This document shows, in pieces, positions 42,033 through 50,954 of a stretch of DNA of 64,000 bases. The stretch comes from Geomonas paludis. GTDB lineage: Bacteria > Desulfobacterota > Desulfuromonadia > Geobacterales > Geobacteraceae. Within the stretch, counting starts at the first letter, position 1; each line of letters opens with the position of its first letter. The stretch spans positions 1,173,033 through 1,237,032 of the forward strand of contig NZ_BLXY01000001.1 in NCBI RefSeq assembly GCF_014193585.1, given 5' to 3'. Under the pieces are notes generated by a model, which saw only the letters and a list, made by a program, of their open reading frames with translations, had not been told where the DNA came from and did not search any database. A program made the translations under genes and the position numbers.

Positions 42033-44723
42033 ATGGGTATATTAGAAAATCTCACCCCCCAATGGATCGAGAGCCAGTACGAGCTGTGGAAAGAGGATCC
42101 GCAGCAGCTATCCGGGGAATGGCGCGCGTTCTTCACCGGTTTCGAGCTGGCGGAGGCGCGTCCTGTCGGCGCCGCGGTAGCCGCCGTGGGGGACGAGGCG
42201 CTGAAACAGTCGGGGGTCCAGTCACTCATTTACCGTTACCGGGACATCGGTCACCTCCTCGCCTGTACCGATCCCCTTTCCCCCTGCCAGATCGAGCATC
42301 CCCTGCTTTCCCTTTCCGCCTTCGGGCTGGAACCCGCCGACCTCGACAAGACCTTCGTCACCAGGCGCTTCATGAGAAGAAGCGCGACCCTGAAGGAGAT
42401 CCTGCAGGTGCTGCGCAGCACCTACTGCGGCTCGGTCGGGGTCGAGTTCATGTACCTCCAGGACCCGGACGAGCGCCAATGGCTCATCGACCGCATGGAA
42501 CCCGGCGGCAACCGCGGCTTCTTTACCCCCGACCAGCGGCTCTTACTGCTTAAGAAACTGAAGGAAGCCGCCCTCTTCGAGCGTGAGCTGCACAAGAGGT
42601 TTCCGGGGCAGACCAGGTTCTCCCTGGAAGGGGGGGACATCCTGATCCCGATGCTGGACGCCGCCGTCACCAAGGCCGCATCCCTTGGCGTCACCGACGT
42701 CGTCTTCGGCATGCCGCATCGCGGCCGCCTCAACGTCCTGTGCAACATCTTCGGCATGCCCTACGAGAACATGTTCGCCGAGTTCTCCGACAACGCCGAG
42801 TACGGCGTGGTGGGCGAGGGGGACGTGAAGTACCACAAGGGCTTGTCGGTGGACCTCCCCGTTGAAGGGGGCGGGACCATCCATCTCACCCTCACCTCCA
42901 ACCCGAGCCACCTCGAGGCGATCGACCCGGTGGTGCAGGGGAAATGCCGCGCCCGGCAGGACCGCATCGGCGAGGAGGGGGAGGGGCGGGTGCTGCCGCT
43001 GCTGATCCACGGCGATGCCGCCTTCTCCGGCCAGGGTGTGGTCGCGGAGACGCTGAACCTGTCGCAGCTGGCCGGCTACCGGACCGGCGGGACCCTCCAC
43101 ATCGTGCTCAACAACCAGATCGGTTTCACCACCAGCGCCGCCGATGCCCGTTCCAGCCACTACGCGACCGACGTGGCCAAGATGGTCCAAGCGCCGGTGT
43201 TCCACGTCTACGGCGACGACGCCGAGGCCGTGATCCACGTCACCGAGCTCGCCGTCGCCTACCGGGACCGCTACCGCAAGGACGTGGTGGTCGAGGTGAT
43301 CTGCTACCGCAGGCACGGCCACAACGAAGGGGACGAGCCCTACTTCACCCAGCCGCTCATGTACCAGCAGATCAAGCTCCGCCCGCAACTGCACTCCCTT
43401 TACGAGATGGAACTGCTGGCAGAAGGTTTCCCCGAGGAGGAGTTGAAGGCGATCGAGAACGAGGTGGTGCAGCGCCTGGCGCAGGCGGGCGAGCGGCAGG
43501 CCGCACCGGTGGAGTCCGCGTTCCTGGCCCGCTGGAGCGGCATGAAGCCCGGCGTCGCCAAGGTTGCCGTCCCGACCTCCGTTGCCGCCGCGACCCTCTT
43601 GGAGCTCTCCGAACAGCTGTCCCGCATCCCGGAGGGATTCCAGCCGCACCCGAAGGTGGCCGCCGTGCTGCAGAAGCGCCGCGATGCCGTCATCAAGGGC
43701 GGCCCGCTCGATTGGGGCAACATCGAAACCCTCGCCTACGCCTCGCTTCTTTCCACCGGCGTCTCGGTCCGGCTTTCCGGTCAGGACGTGCGCCGCGGCA
43801 CCTTCAGCCACCGCCACTCCACGCTCTTCGACCAGCAGACCGGCGAAACCTACCTGCCCCTTTGCAGCGTGCTGGACAAGGGAGCGCGCTTCTGCGCCTT
43901 CGACAGCATGCTGGCCGAATTCTCGGTGCTCGGTTTCGAGTACGGCTATTCCCTGGAAGCCCCCGACGCGCTCACCATCTGGGAGGCCCAGTACGGCGAT
44001 TTCGCCAACGGCGCGCAGGTCATCATCGACCAGTTCCTGGTGAGCGGCGAGGCCAAGTGGGAGCGCTCCAGCGGCCTGGTGCTCATGCTGCCGCACGGCT
44101 ACGAAGGGCAGGGGGCGGAGCATTCCAGCGCCCGCATCGAGCGCTTCCTCGAACTCGCGGCGGCAGGGAACATCCAGGTGGTCTACCCGACCACCCCCGC
44201 CCAGCTTTTCCACGTGCTGCGCCGGCAGCTGCTGCAGCCCTTCCGTAAGCCGCTGGTCCTCTTCACACCGAAGAGCCTGTTGCGCCATCCCGACTGCGTC
44301 TCCCGGCTGGAGGAGCTCAGCGCCGGCACCTTCCGCGAAGTGATCGCGGAGCCCGCCGTGGGCGAGTCGGTGCGCCAGGTGCTGCTGTGCAGCGGCAAGA
44401 TCTATTACGACCTCTTGGGGCGGATCAGGAAGGACCAGTTGCAGGGGCATGCCCTGCTGCGGATCGAGCAGCTCTATCCGCTTCCCGTCGAGCAGTTGCG
44501 GGACGAGTTGCAGCGCTACCCCGCCGGCGCCCGTTTCACCTGGGTCCAGGAGGAACCGCGCAACATGGGGGCGTGGCGTTTCATTCACGAGCCCCTCATC
44601 GAGCTTTTGGGGGCGGTGCCGAGGTATGTGGGCCGTCCCGATGCCGCAGCGCCCGCCTCCGGCTCGCACCGCCTGGACCGCGTCGAGCAGGAGCGCATCG
44701 TCGACGAAGCTTTAACAATCTGA
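42033..44723 (+). CDS. sucA: 2-oxoglutarate dehydrogenase E1 component
   Basis: The 896-residue protein starts at ATG 42033 behind AAAAGGAGCG. It shows E1o hallmarks: the N-terminal E2-binding segment (WIESQYELWKEDP), VFGMPHRGRLNVL, the thiamine-diphosphate Mg motif HGDAAFSGQGVV, NNQIGFTT, and HGHNEGDEP. The C-terminal pyrimidine-binding half includes the HRHST and LPHGYEGQG loops. It decarboxylates 2-oxoglutarate and reductively succinylates the lipoyl arm of E2. It is slightly shorter than E. coli SucA. The E2 gene follows after a 171-bp gap containing an inverted-repeat element. A full 2-oxoglutarate dehydrogenase set implies a complete oxidative TCA branch, or alternation with a ferredoxin-type enzyme. 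Confidence 0.97.
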   Translation: MGILENLTPQWIESQYELWKEDPQQLSGEWRAFFTGFELAEARPVGAAVAAVGDEALKQSGVQSLIYRYRDIGHLLACTDPLSPCQIEHPLLSLSAFGLEPADLDKTFVTRRFMRRSATLKEILQVLRSTYCGSVGVEFMYLQDPDERQWLIDRMEPGGNRGFFTPDQRLLLLKKLKEAALFERELHKRFPGQTRFSLEGGDILIPMLDAAVTKAASLGVTDVVFGMPHRGRLNVLCNIFGMPYENMFAEFSDNAEYGVVGEGDVKYHKGLSVDLPVEGGGTIHLTLTSNPSHLEAIDPVVQGKCRARQDRIGEEGEGRVLPLLIHGDAAFSGQGVVAETLNLSQLAGYRTGGTLHIVLNNQIGFTTSAADARSSHYATDVAKMVQAPVFHVYGDDAEAVIHVTELAVAYRDRYRKDVVVEVICYRRHGHNEGDEPYFTQPLMYQQIKLRPQLHSLYEMELLAEGFPEEELKAIENEVVQRLAQAGERQAAPVESAFLARWSGMKPGVAKVAVPTSVAAATLLELSEQLSRIPEGFQPHPKVAAVLQKRRDAVIKGGPLDWGNIETLAYASLLSTGVSVRLSGQDVRRGTFSHRHSTLFDQQTGETYLPLCSVLDKGARFCAFDSMLAEFSVLGFEYGYSLEAPDALTIWEAQYGDFANGAQVIIDQFLVSGEAKWERSSGLVLMLPHGYEGQGAEHSSARIERFLELAAAGNIQVVYPTTPAQLFHVLRRQLLQPFRKPLVLFTPKSLLRHPDCVSRLEELSAGTFREVIAEPAVGESVRQVLLCSGKIYYDLLGRIRKDQLQGHALLRIEQLYPLPVEQLRDELQRYPAGARFTWVQEEPRNMGAWRFIHEPLIELLGAVPRYVGRPDAAAPASGSHRLDRVEQERIVDEALTI

Positions 44724-44727
44724 AACA

Positions 44728-44872
44728 CGTTCAAGGTTCAACGTTCAACGTTACCCGGCATAGTCACCGGGCCAGTCTCACCGTTACGGCGTCTCCTCCT
44801 GATGGAAGAAGTCGGGACAATGCGGAACGAAGAGGAAAGCCAAGTCGAACGTTGAACGTTGAACGTAGAACG
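44728..44872. repeat. Inverted-repeat element between sucA and sucB
   Basis: About 25-bp imperfect inverted ends (arms 44728-44752 and 44848-44872, 22 of 25 positions matching), built of GTTCAAC units, flank a 95-bp interior with no open frame. The element starts 4 bp after the sucA stop and ends 22 bp before sucB. Confidence 0.85.
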
Positions 44873-44894
44873 GCCGTTAAGAAGGGAGAAGCGC

Positions 44895-46169
44895 ATGGAT
44901 ATCAAGGTGCCCGCGGTTGGCGAGTCGGTATACGAGGCGGTGATCGCCAGGTGGCTCAAGAAAAGTGGAGACGTGGTCTCCAAGGACGAGGCCCTCTGCG
45001 AGATCGAGACCGACAAGATCACCCTCGAAGTCACCTCGGAGGCGGACGGCGTACTGAGCATCTCGGCGGCGGAAGGCGAGACGGTGAAGATCGGCGCCGT
45101 CATCGGCACTATCGATGTCCGCGGCCAGGAGGCCCAGCCCGCGCAAGGGGGCGACAGCGCCGCGGCGAAACTTGCCGAAAAGCCTGCCGCCAAGGCCGGG
45201 GCGAAACCGGGACCGGCCGCACCCATGTCGCCTTCGGGCAGGAAGCTGGCGCGCGAGTTGGGGGTCGAGCCGGGCGCGGTACAGGGAAGCGGGCGCGGCG
45301 GTCGCATCACCAACGAGGATCTGCTCAAGGCCCAAGGGGCCAAGGTAGAGGTTGCCGAGCCCCCCAAAGCGCCGGTTGCTCCGGCCGCACCCGCCGCGGC
45401 TCCCAAGCCCGCCGCGACGCCCGAACCGGCCCAGCAGGCCAAGGCTGCCGCGCCGCCGGCAGATGAGTCCGGCCGCGTGCTGCGCAAGCCGATGTCGCAG
45501 ATCAGGAAGCGCATCGCCGAGCGCCTGGTCTCGGTGCGCCAGCACACCGCCATGCTCACCACCTTCAACGAGGTGGACATGAGCGAGGTGATCAAGCTCA
45601 GGAAAAAGCACGGCGAGCACTTCCAGAAGCGCCACGACGTGAAGCTCGGTTTCATGTCCCTGTTCGTGCGCGCCTGCTGCGCCGCACTGCAGGAGTTTCC
45701 GGACGTCAACGCCAGCATCGACGGCGACGACATCGTCTACCACAACTACTGCGACGTCGGCATCGCGGTGGGGAGCGAGCGCGGGCTGGTGGTGCCGGTA
45801 CTGCGCAGCGCCGAGAAGCTGAGCCTGGCGCAGATCGAGCAGGCCATCGCCGGGTTTGCGGAAAAAGTCCGCACCAACCGCATCGCCCTTGCCGACCTCG
45901 AAGGGGGGACCTTCACCATCTCCAACGGCGGCATCTACGGCTCCATGCTTTCCACCCCCATCCTCAACCCGCCCCAGTCCGGCGTGCTCGGCATGCACAA
46001 CATCCAGGAGCGCGCCGTGGTGGTGGACGGCCAGGTGGTGGTGCGTCCCATGATGTACGTCGCCCTTTCCTACGATCACCGCATCGTCGACGGCCAGGGC
46101 GCCGTCGGCTTCCTGAAGCGGGTCAAGGAATACATCGAGGACCCGGAGGAGATGCTGCTGGAGTGCTAG
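44895..46169 (+). CDS. sucB: 2-oxoglutarate dehydrogenase E2, dihydrolipoyl succinyltransferase
   Basis: The 424-residue protein starts at ATG 44895 behind GGGAGAAG; the earlier frame enters the repeat element. Lipoyl domain at 1-76 with the modified lysine in ETDKITLE (Lys41), a Pro/Ala linker, an E3/E1-binding domain (about 113-147, SGRKLARELGVE ... GRGGRITNEDL), a second linker, and the catalytic core (about 195-424) with the active-site histidine in SYDHRIVDG. It transfers succinyl to CoA and forms the structural core of the complex. E1 upstream and E3 downstream complete it. Confidence 0.97.
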   Translation: MDIKVPAVGESVYEAVIARWLKKSGDVVSKDEALCEIETDKITLEVTSEADGVLSISAAEGETVKIGAVIGTIDVRGQEAQPAQGGDSAAAKLAEKPAAKAGAKPGPAAPMSPSGRKLARELGVEPGAVQGSGRGGRITNEDLLKAQGAKVEVAEPPKAPVAPAAPAAAPKPAATPEPAQQAKAAAPPADESGRVLRKPMSQIRKRIAERLVSVRQHTAMLTTFNEVDMSEVIKLRKKHGEHFQKRHDVKLGFMSLFVRACCAALQEFPDVNASIDGDDIVYHNYCDVGIAVGSERGLVVPVLRSAEKLSLAQIEQAIAGFAEKVRTNRIALADLEGGTFTISNGGIYGSMLSTPILNPPQSGVLGMHNIQERAVVVDGQVVVRPMMYVALSYDHRIVDGQGAVGFLKRVKEYIEDPEEMLLEC

Positions 46170-46183
46170 GGTTAACGCCCGCA

Positions 46184-46313
46184 TCCCCCTCTCCCCCCGG
46201 GAGAGGGTGGCCGGAGGCCGGGTGAGGGAGACGGCGCAACTGCTCTAGTGGCTCGTTGCGGCGATGGTGGCAGCGCCCTCACCCGCCCCTCTCCCGGAGG
46301 GAGAGGGAGGACC
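46184..46313. repeat. Paired GAGAGGG-type repeats between sucB and lpd
   Basis: Two opposed copies (46184-46231 and 46276-46313) of the CCCTCTCCC/GGGAGAGGG palindrome with GGTGAGGG/CCCTCACC tails, so the pair is itself an inverted repeat. Confidence 0.85.
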
Positions 46314-46360
46314 CCTGCCCTAAACGGAAGAGGATTCGATTCAACGCTTGGAGGGAAAAG

Positions 46361-47767
46361 ATGTCTGAAGAAACTTTCGATCTCATCGTCATCGGCGCCG
46401 GCCCCGGCGGTTACGTCGCCGCCATCAGGGGGGCGCAGCTCGGCATGAAGGTGGCCGTCGTGGAAAAGCGCGGCTCCATGGGCGGCGTCTGCCTGAACGA
46501 AGGGTGCATCCCCAGCAAGGCGCTCCTCGACTCCAGCGAACTCTATCACCTGGCCAAGGACCGCTTCGCCGCCCACGGCATCGAGGTGCAGCCGCCGACC
46601 CTCAACCTCGGCCAGATGATGGCCCGCAAGGACGACGTGGTCAAGAAACTCACCGACGGCATCGCCTTCCTCTTCAAGAAGAACAAGATCGTCAGCTTCC
46701 TCGGCACCGCCGCCCTGCTTTCTCCCGAAAACGGCACGCACCGGGTCGAGGTGAAAGGCGAGGAGACCAAGGTCGTCAGCGCCAAGAAGGTGATCCTCGC
46801 CACCGGCAGCGAAGCGGTGCAGGTCCCGACCATGCCCTTCGACGGCGAGTTCGTGGTCAGCGCCCGCGAGGCGCTCTCGTTCCCCTCTGTCCCGGAGCAC
46901 CTCCTGGTGGTGGGGGGGGGCTACATCGGCCTCGAGCTCGGCTCGGTCTGGCTGCGCCTGGGCGCCAAGGTCACCGTGGTGGAACTTCTCCCCAGGCTGG
47001 TCGCCGGCAGCGACGGGCAGGTGGCCGAGGCACTGCTGCGCTCCCTGAAGAAGCAGGGGATGACCTTCATGCTGGGCGCCAAGGTGGCCGGTGTGGAAAA
47101 GAAGGACGGCAAGCTCGTGGCGCGCGTCGAAGCCGAGGGGGGGATGCAGGAGATCGCCTGCGACAAGGTGCTCGTGGCGGTGGGACGCAGGCCGCTTACG
47201 GCAGGCTTGAACCTCGAGGGTCTGGGTATCGCAATGGACGGCAGCCGTATCCGTGTCGACGCCGACTACGCCACCAGCGTCGCCGGGATCTACGCCATCG
47301 GCGACCTGATCGCCGGTCCCATGCTGGCGCACAAGGCGATGGAGGAGGGGGCGGTCTGTGTGGAGAGAATGCATGGCGAGCCGAGCCAGGTCGATTACGG
47401 CTGCATCCCCGGTGTCTGCTACACCTGGCCCGAGGCGGCCTCGGTGGGCAAGACGGAGGAGGCCCTCAAGGAAGAGGGGATCGCCTACAAGACCGGCAAG
47501 TTCAGCTTCATCGCCAACGGCCGCGCCAAGTGCATGGACGAGACCGAAGGGTTCGTCAAGCTGCTCACCGAGGCGGAAGGGGGGCGGCTGCTCGGCGTGC
47601 ACATCCTGGGGCCGCGCGCCTCGGACATGATCGCCGAGGCGGTCACCGTGATGGCCTTCGGCGGCAGCGGCGAAGACATCGCCCTCACCGTGCACGGCCA
47701 TCCCACCCTCTCCGAGGTGATGAAGGAGGCGGCGCTCGACCTGGACAAGCGCGCGATCCACGGCTGA
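46361..47767 (+). CDS. lpdA: Dihydrolipoyl dehydrogenase (E3)
   Basis: The 468-residue protein starts at ATG 46361 (GGAGGGAAAAG); the earlier frame runs through the repeat. FAD-binding GAGPGGYVAA at 10-20, redox disulfide GGVCLNEGCIPSK (Cys44/Cys49), NAD-binding VVGGGYIGLELG near 185, second FAD site ATSVAGIYAIGD near 305, and C-terminal His-Glu motif HGHPTLSEV near 446. It reoxidises the dihydrolipoyl arm of E2, reducing NAD. It also serves other lipoyl complexes. GGV replaces the usual GGT before the first cysteine, a mild deviation. Confidence 0.97.
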   Translation: MSEETFDLIVIGAGPGGYVAAIRGAQLGMKVAVVEKRGSMGGVCLNEGCIPSKALLDSSELYHLAKDRFAAHGIEVQPPTLNLGQMMARKDDVVKKLTDGIAFLFKKNKIVSFLGTAALLSPENGTHRVEVKGEETKVVSAKKVILATGSEAVQVPTMPFDGEFVVSAREALSFPSVPEHLLVVGGGYIGLELGSVWLRLGAKVTVVELLPRLVAGSDGQVAEALLRSLKKQGMTFMLGAKVAGVEKKDGKLVARVEAEGGMQEIACDKVLVAVGRRPLTAGLNLEGLGIAMDGSRIRVDADYATSVAGIYAIGDLIAGPMLAHKAMEEGAVCVERMHGEPSQVDYGCIPGVCYTWPEAASVGKTEEALKEEGIAYKTGKFSFIANGRAKCMDETEGFVKLLTEAEGGRLLGVHILGPRASDMIAEAVTVMAFGGSGEDIALTVHGHPTLSEVMKEAALDLDKRAIHG

Positions 47768-47768
47768 C

Positions 47769-48386
47769 ATGGTCGTCCTCGATGCCGGCCTGATCGATTA
47801 CCGGGAGGCGCTCACCCTGCAGGAGAACCTGGTTGTCGAGGTACAAAAAGGGGGGGCGGAGACGCTGCTCCTCCTGGAACACCATCCCGTCTATACCATC
47901 GGCGCCGGAGGCGATTCCGGCAACGTGCTTGATCCGGGGATAGAGGCGCACCGCGTCAACCGCGGCGGTGACGTCACCTATCACGGACCGGGGCAGCTGG
48001 TGGGGTATCCCATTCTTGACCTGGGGCGGCGCGGGCGCGACCTGCACCGCTACCTTCGTTTTTTGGAACAGTTCCTGGTGGAGCTCTGCGGCAGCTTGGG
48101 CGTCCCGGGCTTCACCGTCCCGGGCAAGACCGGCGTCTGGACCGCCCACGGCAAGATCGCCGCCATCGGCGTCGGCGTCAGGCACTGGGTCTCGATGCAC
48201 GGCTTTTCGCTCAACGCCGCTGCAGACGTGTCAGCTTTTGGTAATATCAACCCCTGCGGCATGCCCGAGTGCCGCATCACCTCGCTCACCCTCGAGCGTC
48301 GGCAGGAGATCACCGTAAAGGAACTGAAAGCCTTGGCCGGAGAACGATTCGCGGCGCTGCTCGAATCGCACCTGCCGCGCTGTTAA
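47769..48386 (+). CDS. lipB: Octanoyl-[acyl-carrier protein]:protein N-octanoyltransferase LipB
   Basis: The 205-residue protein starts 1 bp after the lpd stop, so it is translationally coupled. It has LipB hallmarks: RGGDVTYHGPGQLVGYP (about residues 58-75), catalytic lysine GKIAAIGV (Lys129) and catalytic cysteine NPCGMPECRITS (Cys168). LipB moves octanoyl from acyl-carrier protein to lipoyl domains, which LipA then converts to lipoyl. Its place after lpd matches the need to lipoylate E2 (Lys41). lipA is not in the window. Confidence 0.97.
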   Translation: MVVLDAGLIDYREALTLQENLVVEVQKGGAETLLLLEHHPVYTIGAGGDSGNVLDPGIEAHRVNRGGDVTYHGPGQLVGYPILDLGRRGRDLHRYLRFLEQFLVELCGSLGVPGFTVPGKTGVWTAHGKIAAIGVGVRHWVSMHGFSLNAAADVSAFGNINPCGMPECRITSLTLERRQEITVKELKALAGERFAALLESHLPRC

Positions 48387-48415
48387 CCGTTGCAGTTGCT
48401 CGCAAGGAGGCTCAC

Positions 48416-50851
48416 ATGTCCGAAACCGATTGCCGAGTCCCCGTTGAGAAGCTCCGCTGGGTCTGCGATCCCGCCCTCTTCAATTTCAAGACCACCGAAG
48501 ATGTAGCCGGCCTGGAAGGGAACATCAGCCAGAACCGGGCCTTGGCCGCCATCGAGTTCGGCCTGGGGATGTCCAACAACGGCTTCAACATCTACCTCGC
48601 CGGCGACCCCGGCACCGGAAGGACCTCCACCATCCGGCAGATGCTGAAGAAGTTCGTCAAGGACACCTGCCCTCCCAGCGACTGGTGTTACGTCAACAAC
48701 TTCCACACCCCGGACGCACCCTTGGCCATCGCCCTCCCGGCCGGGATGGGGCGGGGCTTCGCGGCGGACATGCGCGAGCTTTTGGACTACATGCGCGCCA
48801 ACGTCCCCACCGCCCTGGAGAGCAAGGAGTACGAGACCAACCGCGTCGGCATCATCGAGCAGTTCCAGGAGCGAAACGGCGAGATCTTTTCCGACCTGGA
48901 GCGGGAGGCGGGGGAGAAGGGGTTTGCCTTGCAGCGCACCGTCTCCGGTCTGGTGATCGTGCCGCAGAAGGACGGGCGCAACTTCACCCAGGAGGAGTAC
49001 GAGGCGCTCGAAAAGGAAGAGCGGGATGAACTGGACACGGTCGGGCGCGAGCTGACCGAGAAGTTGAACGACGCGCTGCGCCAGGTGCGCGAGAACGAGA
49101 AGGCGCTCAGGGACGCCCTGGCGCTGTTGGACCGCGAGCTGGGTCTCTCCGCCGTCGGGCACCACCTGAACCCGCTCAGGGAGAAGTACCAGGGCTTCGC
49201 CAAGGTCCAGCAGTACCTGGAAGACGTCCAGGAGGATCTCCTCTTGAACCTGGAGGACTTCAAGCCGCAGGTCGCCCCGCCGCAGATCCCGGGGCTCAAG
49301 ATCCCCAAGCAGGAGCCGACCTTCGAGCGCTACGAGGTGAACGTCCTGGTGGAGAACAACCCGGACAACGGCGCCCCCATCGTCTTCGAGTCCAATCCCA
49401 CCTACAACAACCTGTTCGGGCGCATCGAGAACATCATGCAGATGGGGGGCGTGGCCACCACCAACTTCACCCTGATCAAAGCCGGCGCCCTGCACCGCGC
49501 CAACGGCGGGTATCTCATCCTGGACGCACGCGAGGTGATGATCAACCCCTTCGCCTGGGAATCGCTCAAGCGCTGCATCAGGAACATGGAGATCAAGATC
49601 GAGGACGTCCTGGAGCAGTACCGCTTCATGACCGTGGTCTCGCTCAAGCCGGAGCCGATCCCGCTCAACGCCAAGATCATCATGATCGGCTCGCTCTGGA
49701 TCTACTACCTGCTCTACTACCTGGAGCCCGATTACAGGAAGTTCTTCAAGGTCAAGGCCGACTTCGACAGCCAGATCAACCGCACCCCCGAGGTGATGCA
49801 GGACTACGCCCTGTTCGTCGCCGCCCACTGCTGCAAGGAGGGGCTGCTCCCCTTCGACCCCACCGGCGTCGCGGCGCTTTTGGAGCACGCCTCGCGCCTG
49901 GTCGAGGATCAGGGCCGGCTCTCGTCGCAGTTCATGGAACTCTCCGACCTGATCCGCGAGTCGAGCTTCTGGGCCACCAGGGGGGGCGCCCAGGTCGTGG
50001 ACCGCAGCTGGGTCAAGCGGGCGATCCAGGAGAAGACCTACCGCTCCAACCGCATCGAGGAACGGATTCACGAGTACCTGGCCCAAGGGGTCATCCTGTG
50101 CGACACCAAGGGGAGCGTGGTGGGGCAGATCAACGGCCTCTCCGTGATCACCATGGGGGACTACACCTTCGGCAGGCCTTCGCGCCTCACCATCCGCGTT
50201 TCCCAGGGGCGCGCCGGCATGGTCAACATCGAGCGCGAGGTGAAGCTCTCCGGCCCGATCCACGACAAGGGGGTGCTGATCCTGACCGGTTACCTGGCCG
50301 GCAAGTTCGGGCAGGAACAGCCGCTCTCCTTCTCCGCCCACATCTGTTTCGAACAGTCCTACGAGGGGGTCGAGGGGGACAGCGCCTCCTCGGCCGAACT
50401 GTACGGGCTCCTCTCCGCCTTCTCCGGCCTGCCGGTGCGGCAGGGGATCGCCGTCACCGGCAGCGTCAACCAGCACGGTCAGATCCAGCCCATCGGCGGG
50501 GTGAACTACAAGATCGAGGGGTTCTTCGCCGTGTGCAAGGCCAAGGGGCTGACCGGGGACCAGGGGGTGATCATCCCCAAGATCAACGAGCACAACCTGA
50601 TGCTGAACGACGAGGTGGTGCAGGCGGTTTCCGAGGGGATGTTCCACATCTGGAGCGTGTCGCAGGTCGAGGAGGGGATCGAGATCCTGACCGGCGTGCC
50701 GGCGGGCAAGGTGGGCGACGACGGCAGCTATCCCGAGGGGACGGTGAACTTCCTGGTGCAGAAGAAGCTCAAGACTATGCTGGACAACATGCGCAAGCTG
50801 CTGTCGCAGGACAAGGAGGGGAAAGAGGAACCGGTGAAGCTGCTGGAATAG
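48416..50851 (+). CDS. Lon-type ATP-dependent protease of the AAA_32/LonB-like family
   Basis: The 811-residue protein starts at ATG 48416 behind CAAGGAGG. An AAA-like domain has Walker A GDPGTGRTS near residue 64, interrupted by a long coiled-coil insertion (about 145-290, ERDELDTVGRELTEKLND). It has a nonstandard Walker B region and a C-terminal Lon protease domain. The Ser/Lys dyad is Ser656 (EGDSASS) and Lys699 (NYKIEG), spaced 43 residues, as in classical Lon. Soluble, unlike archaeal LonB. Members are common beside classical lon; substrates unknown. It follows lipB by 29 bp with its own strong ribosome site, so it may be read from the same transcript. Confidence 0.92.
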   Translation: MSETDCRVPVEKLRWVCDPALFNFKTTEDVAGLEGNISQNRALAAIEFGLGMSNNGFNIYLAGDPGTGRTSTIRQMLKKFVKDTCPPSDWCYVNNFHTPDAPLAIALPAGMGRGFAADMRELLDYMRANVPTALESKEYETNRVGIIEQFQERNGEIFSDLEREAGEKGFALQRTVSGLVIVPQKDGRNFTQEEYEALEKEERDELDTVGRELTEKLNDALRQVRENEKALRDALALLDRELGLSAVGHHLNPLREKYQGFAKVQQYLEDVQEDLLLNLEDFKPQVAPPQIPGLKIPKQEPTFERYEVNVLVENNPDNGAPIVFESNPTYNNLFGRIENIMQMGGVATTNFTLIKAGALHRANGGYLILDAREVMINPFAWESLKRCIRNMEIKIEDVLEQYRFMTVVSLKPEPIPLNAKIIMIGSLWIYYLLYYLEPDYRKFFKVKADFDSQINRTPEVMQDYALFVAAHCCKEGLLPFDPTGVAALLEHASRLVEDQGRLSSQFMELSDLIRESSFWATRGGAQVVDRSWVKRAIQEKTYRSNRIEERIHEYLAQGVILCDTKGSVVGQINGLSVITMGDYTFGRPSRLTIRVSQGRAGMVNIEREVKLSGPIHDKGVLILTGYLAGKFGQEQPLSFSAHICFEQSYEGVEGDSASSAELYGLLSAFSGLPVRQGIAVTGSVNQHGQIQPIGGVNYKIEGFFAVCKAKGLTGDQGVIIPKINEHNLMLNDEVVQAVSEGMFHIWSVSQVEEGIEILTGVPAGKVGDDGSYPEGTVNFLVQKKLKTMLDNMRKLLSQDKEGKEEPVKLLE

Positions 50852-50901
50852 GCGGTTGCCTAAAAATGTTGTAAGCTGTTTACCTTTTTGATACCTTCCG
50901 G

Positions 50902-50919
50902 GGGCCGCGATCGCGGCCC
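50902..50919 (+). terminator. Possible terminator after the Lon-like gene
   Basis: Perfect palindrome GGGCCGCGATCGCGGCCC, followed by TTGCCATTTCC, 51 bp past the stop. There is no true T run, so termination is uncertain. Confidence 0.4.
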
Positions 50920-50954
50920 TTGCCATTTCCGCACCGCCGTAAAGAGGTGACCGC

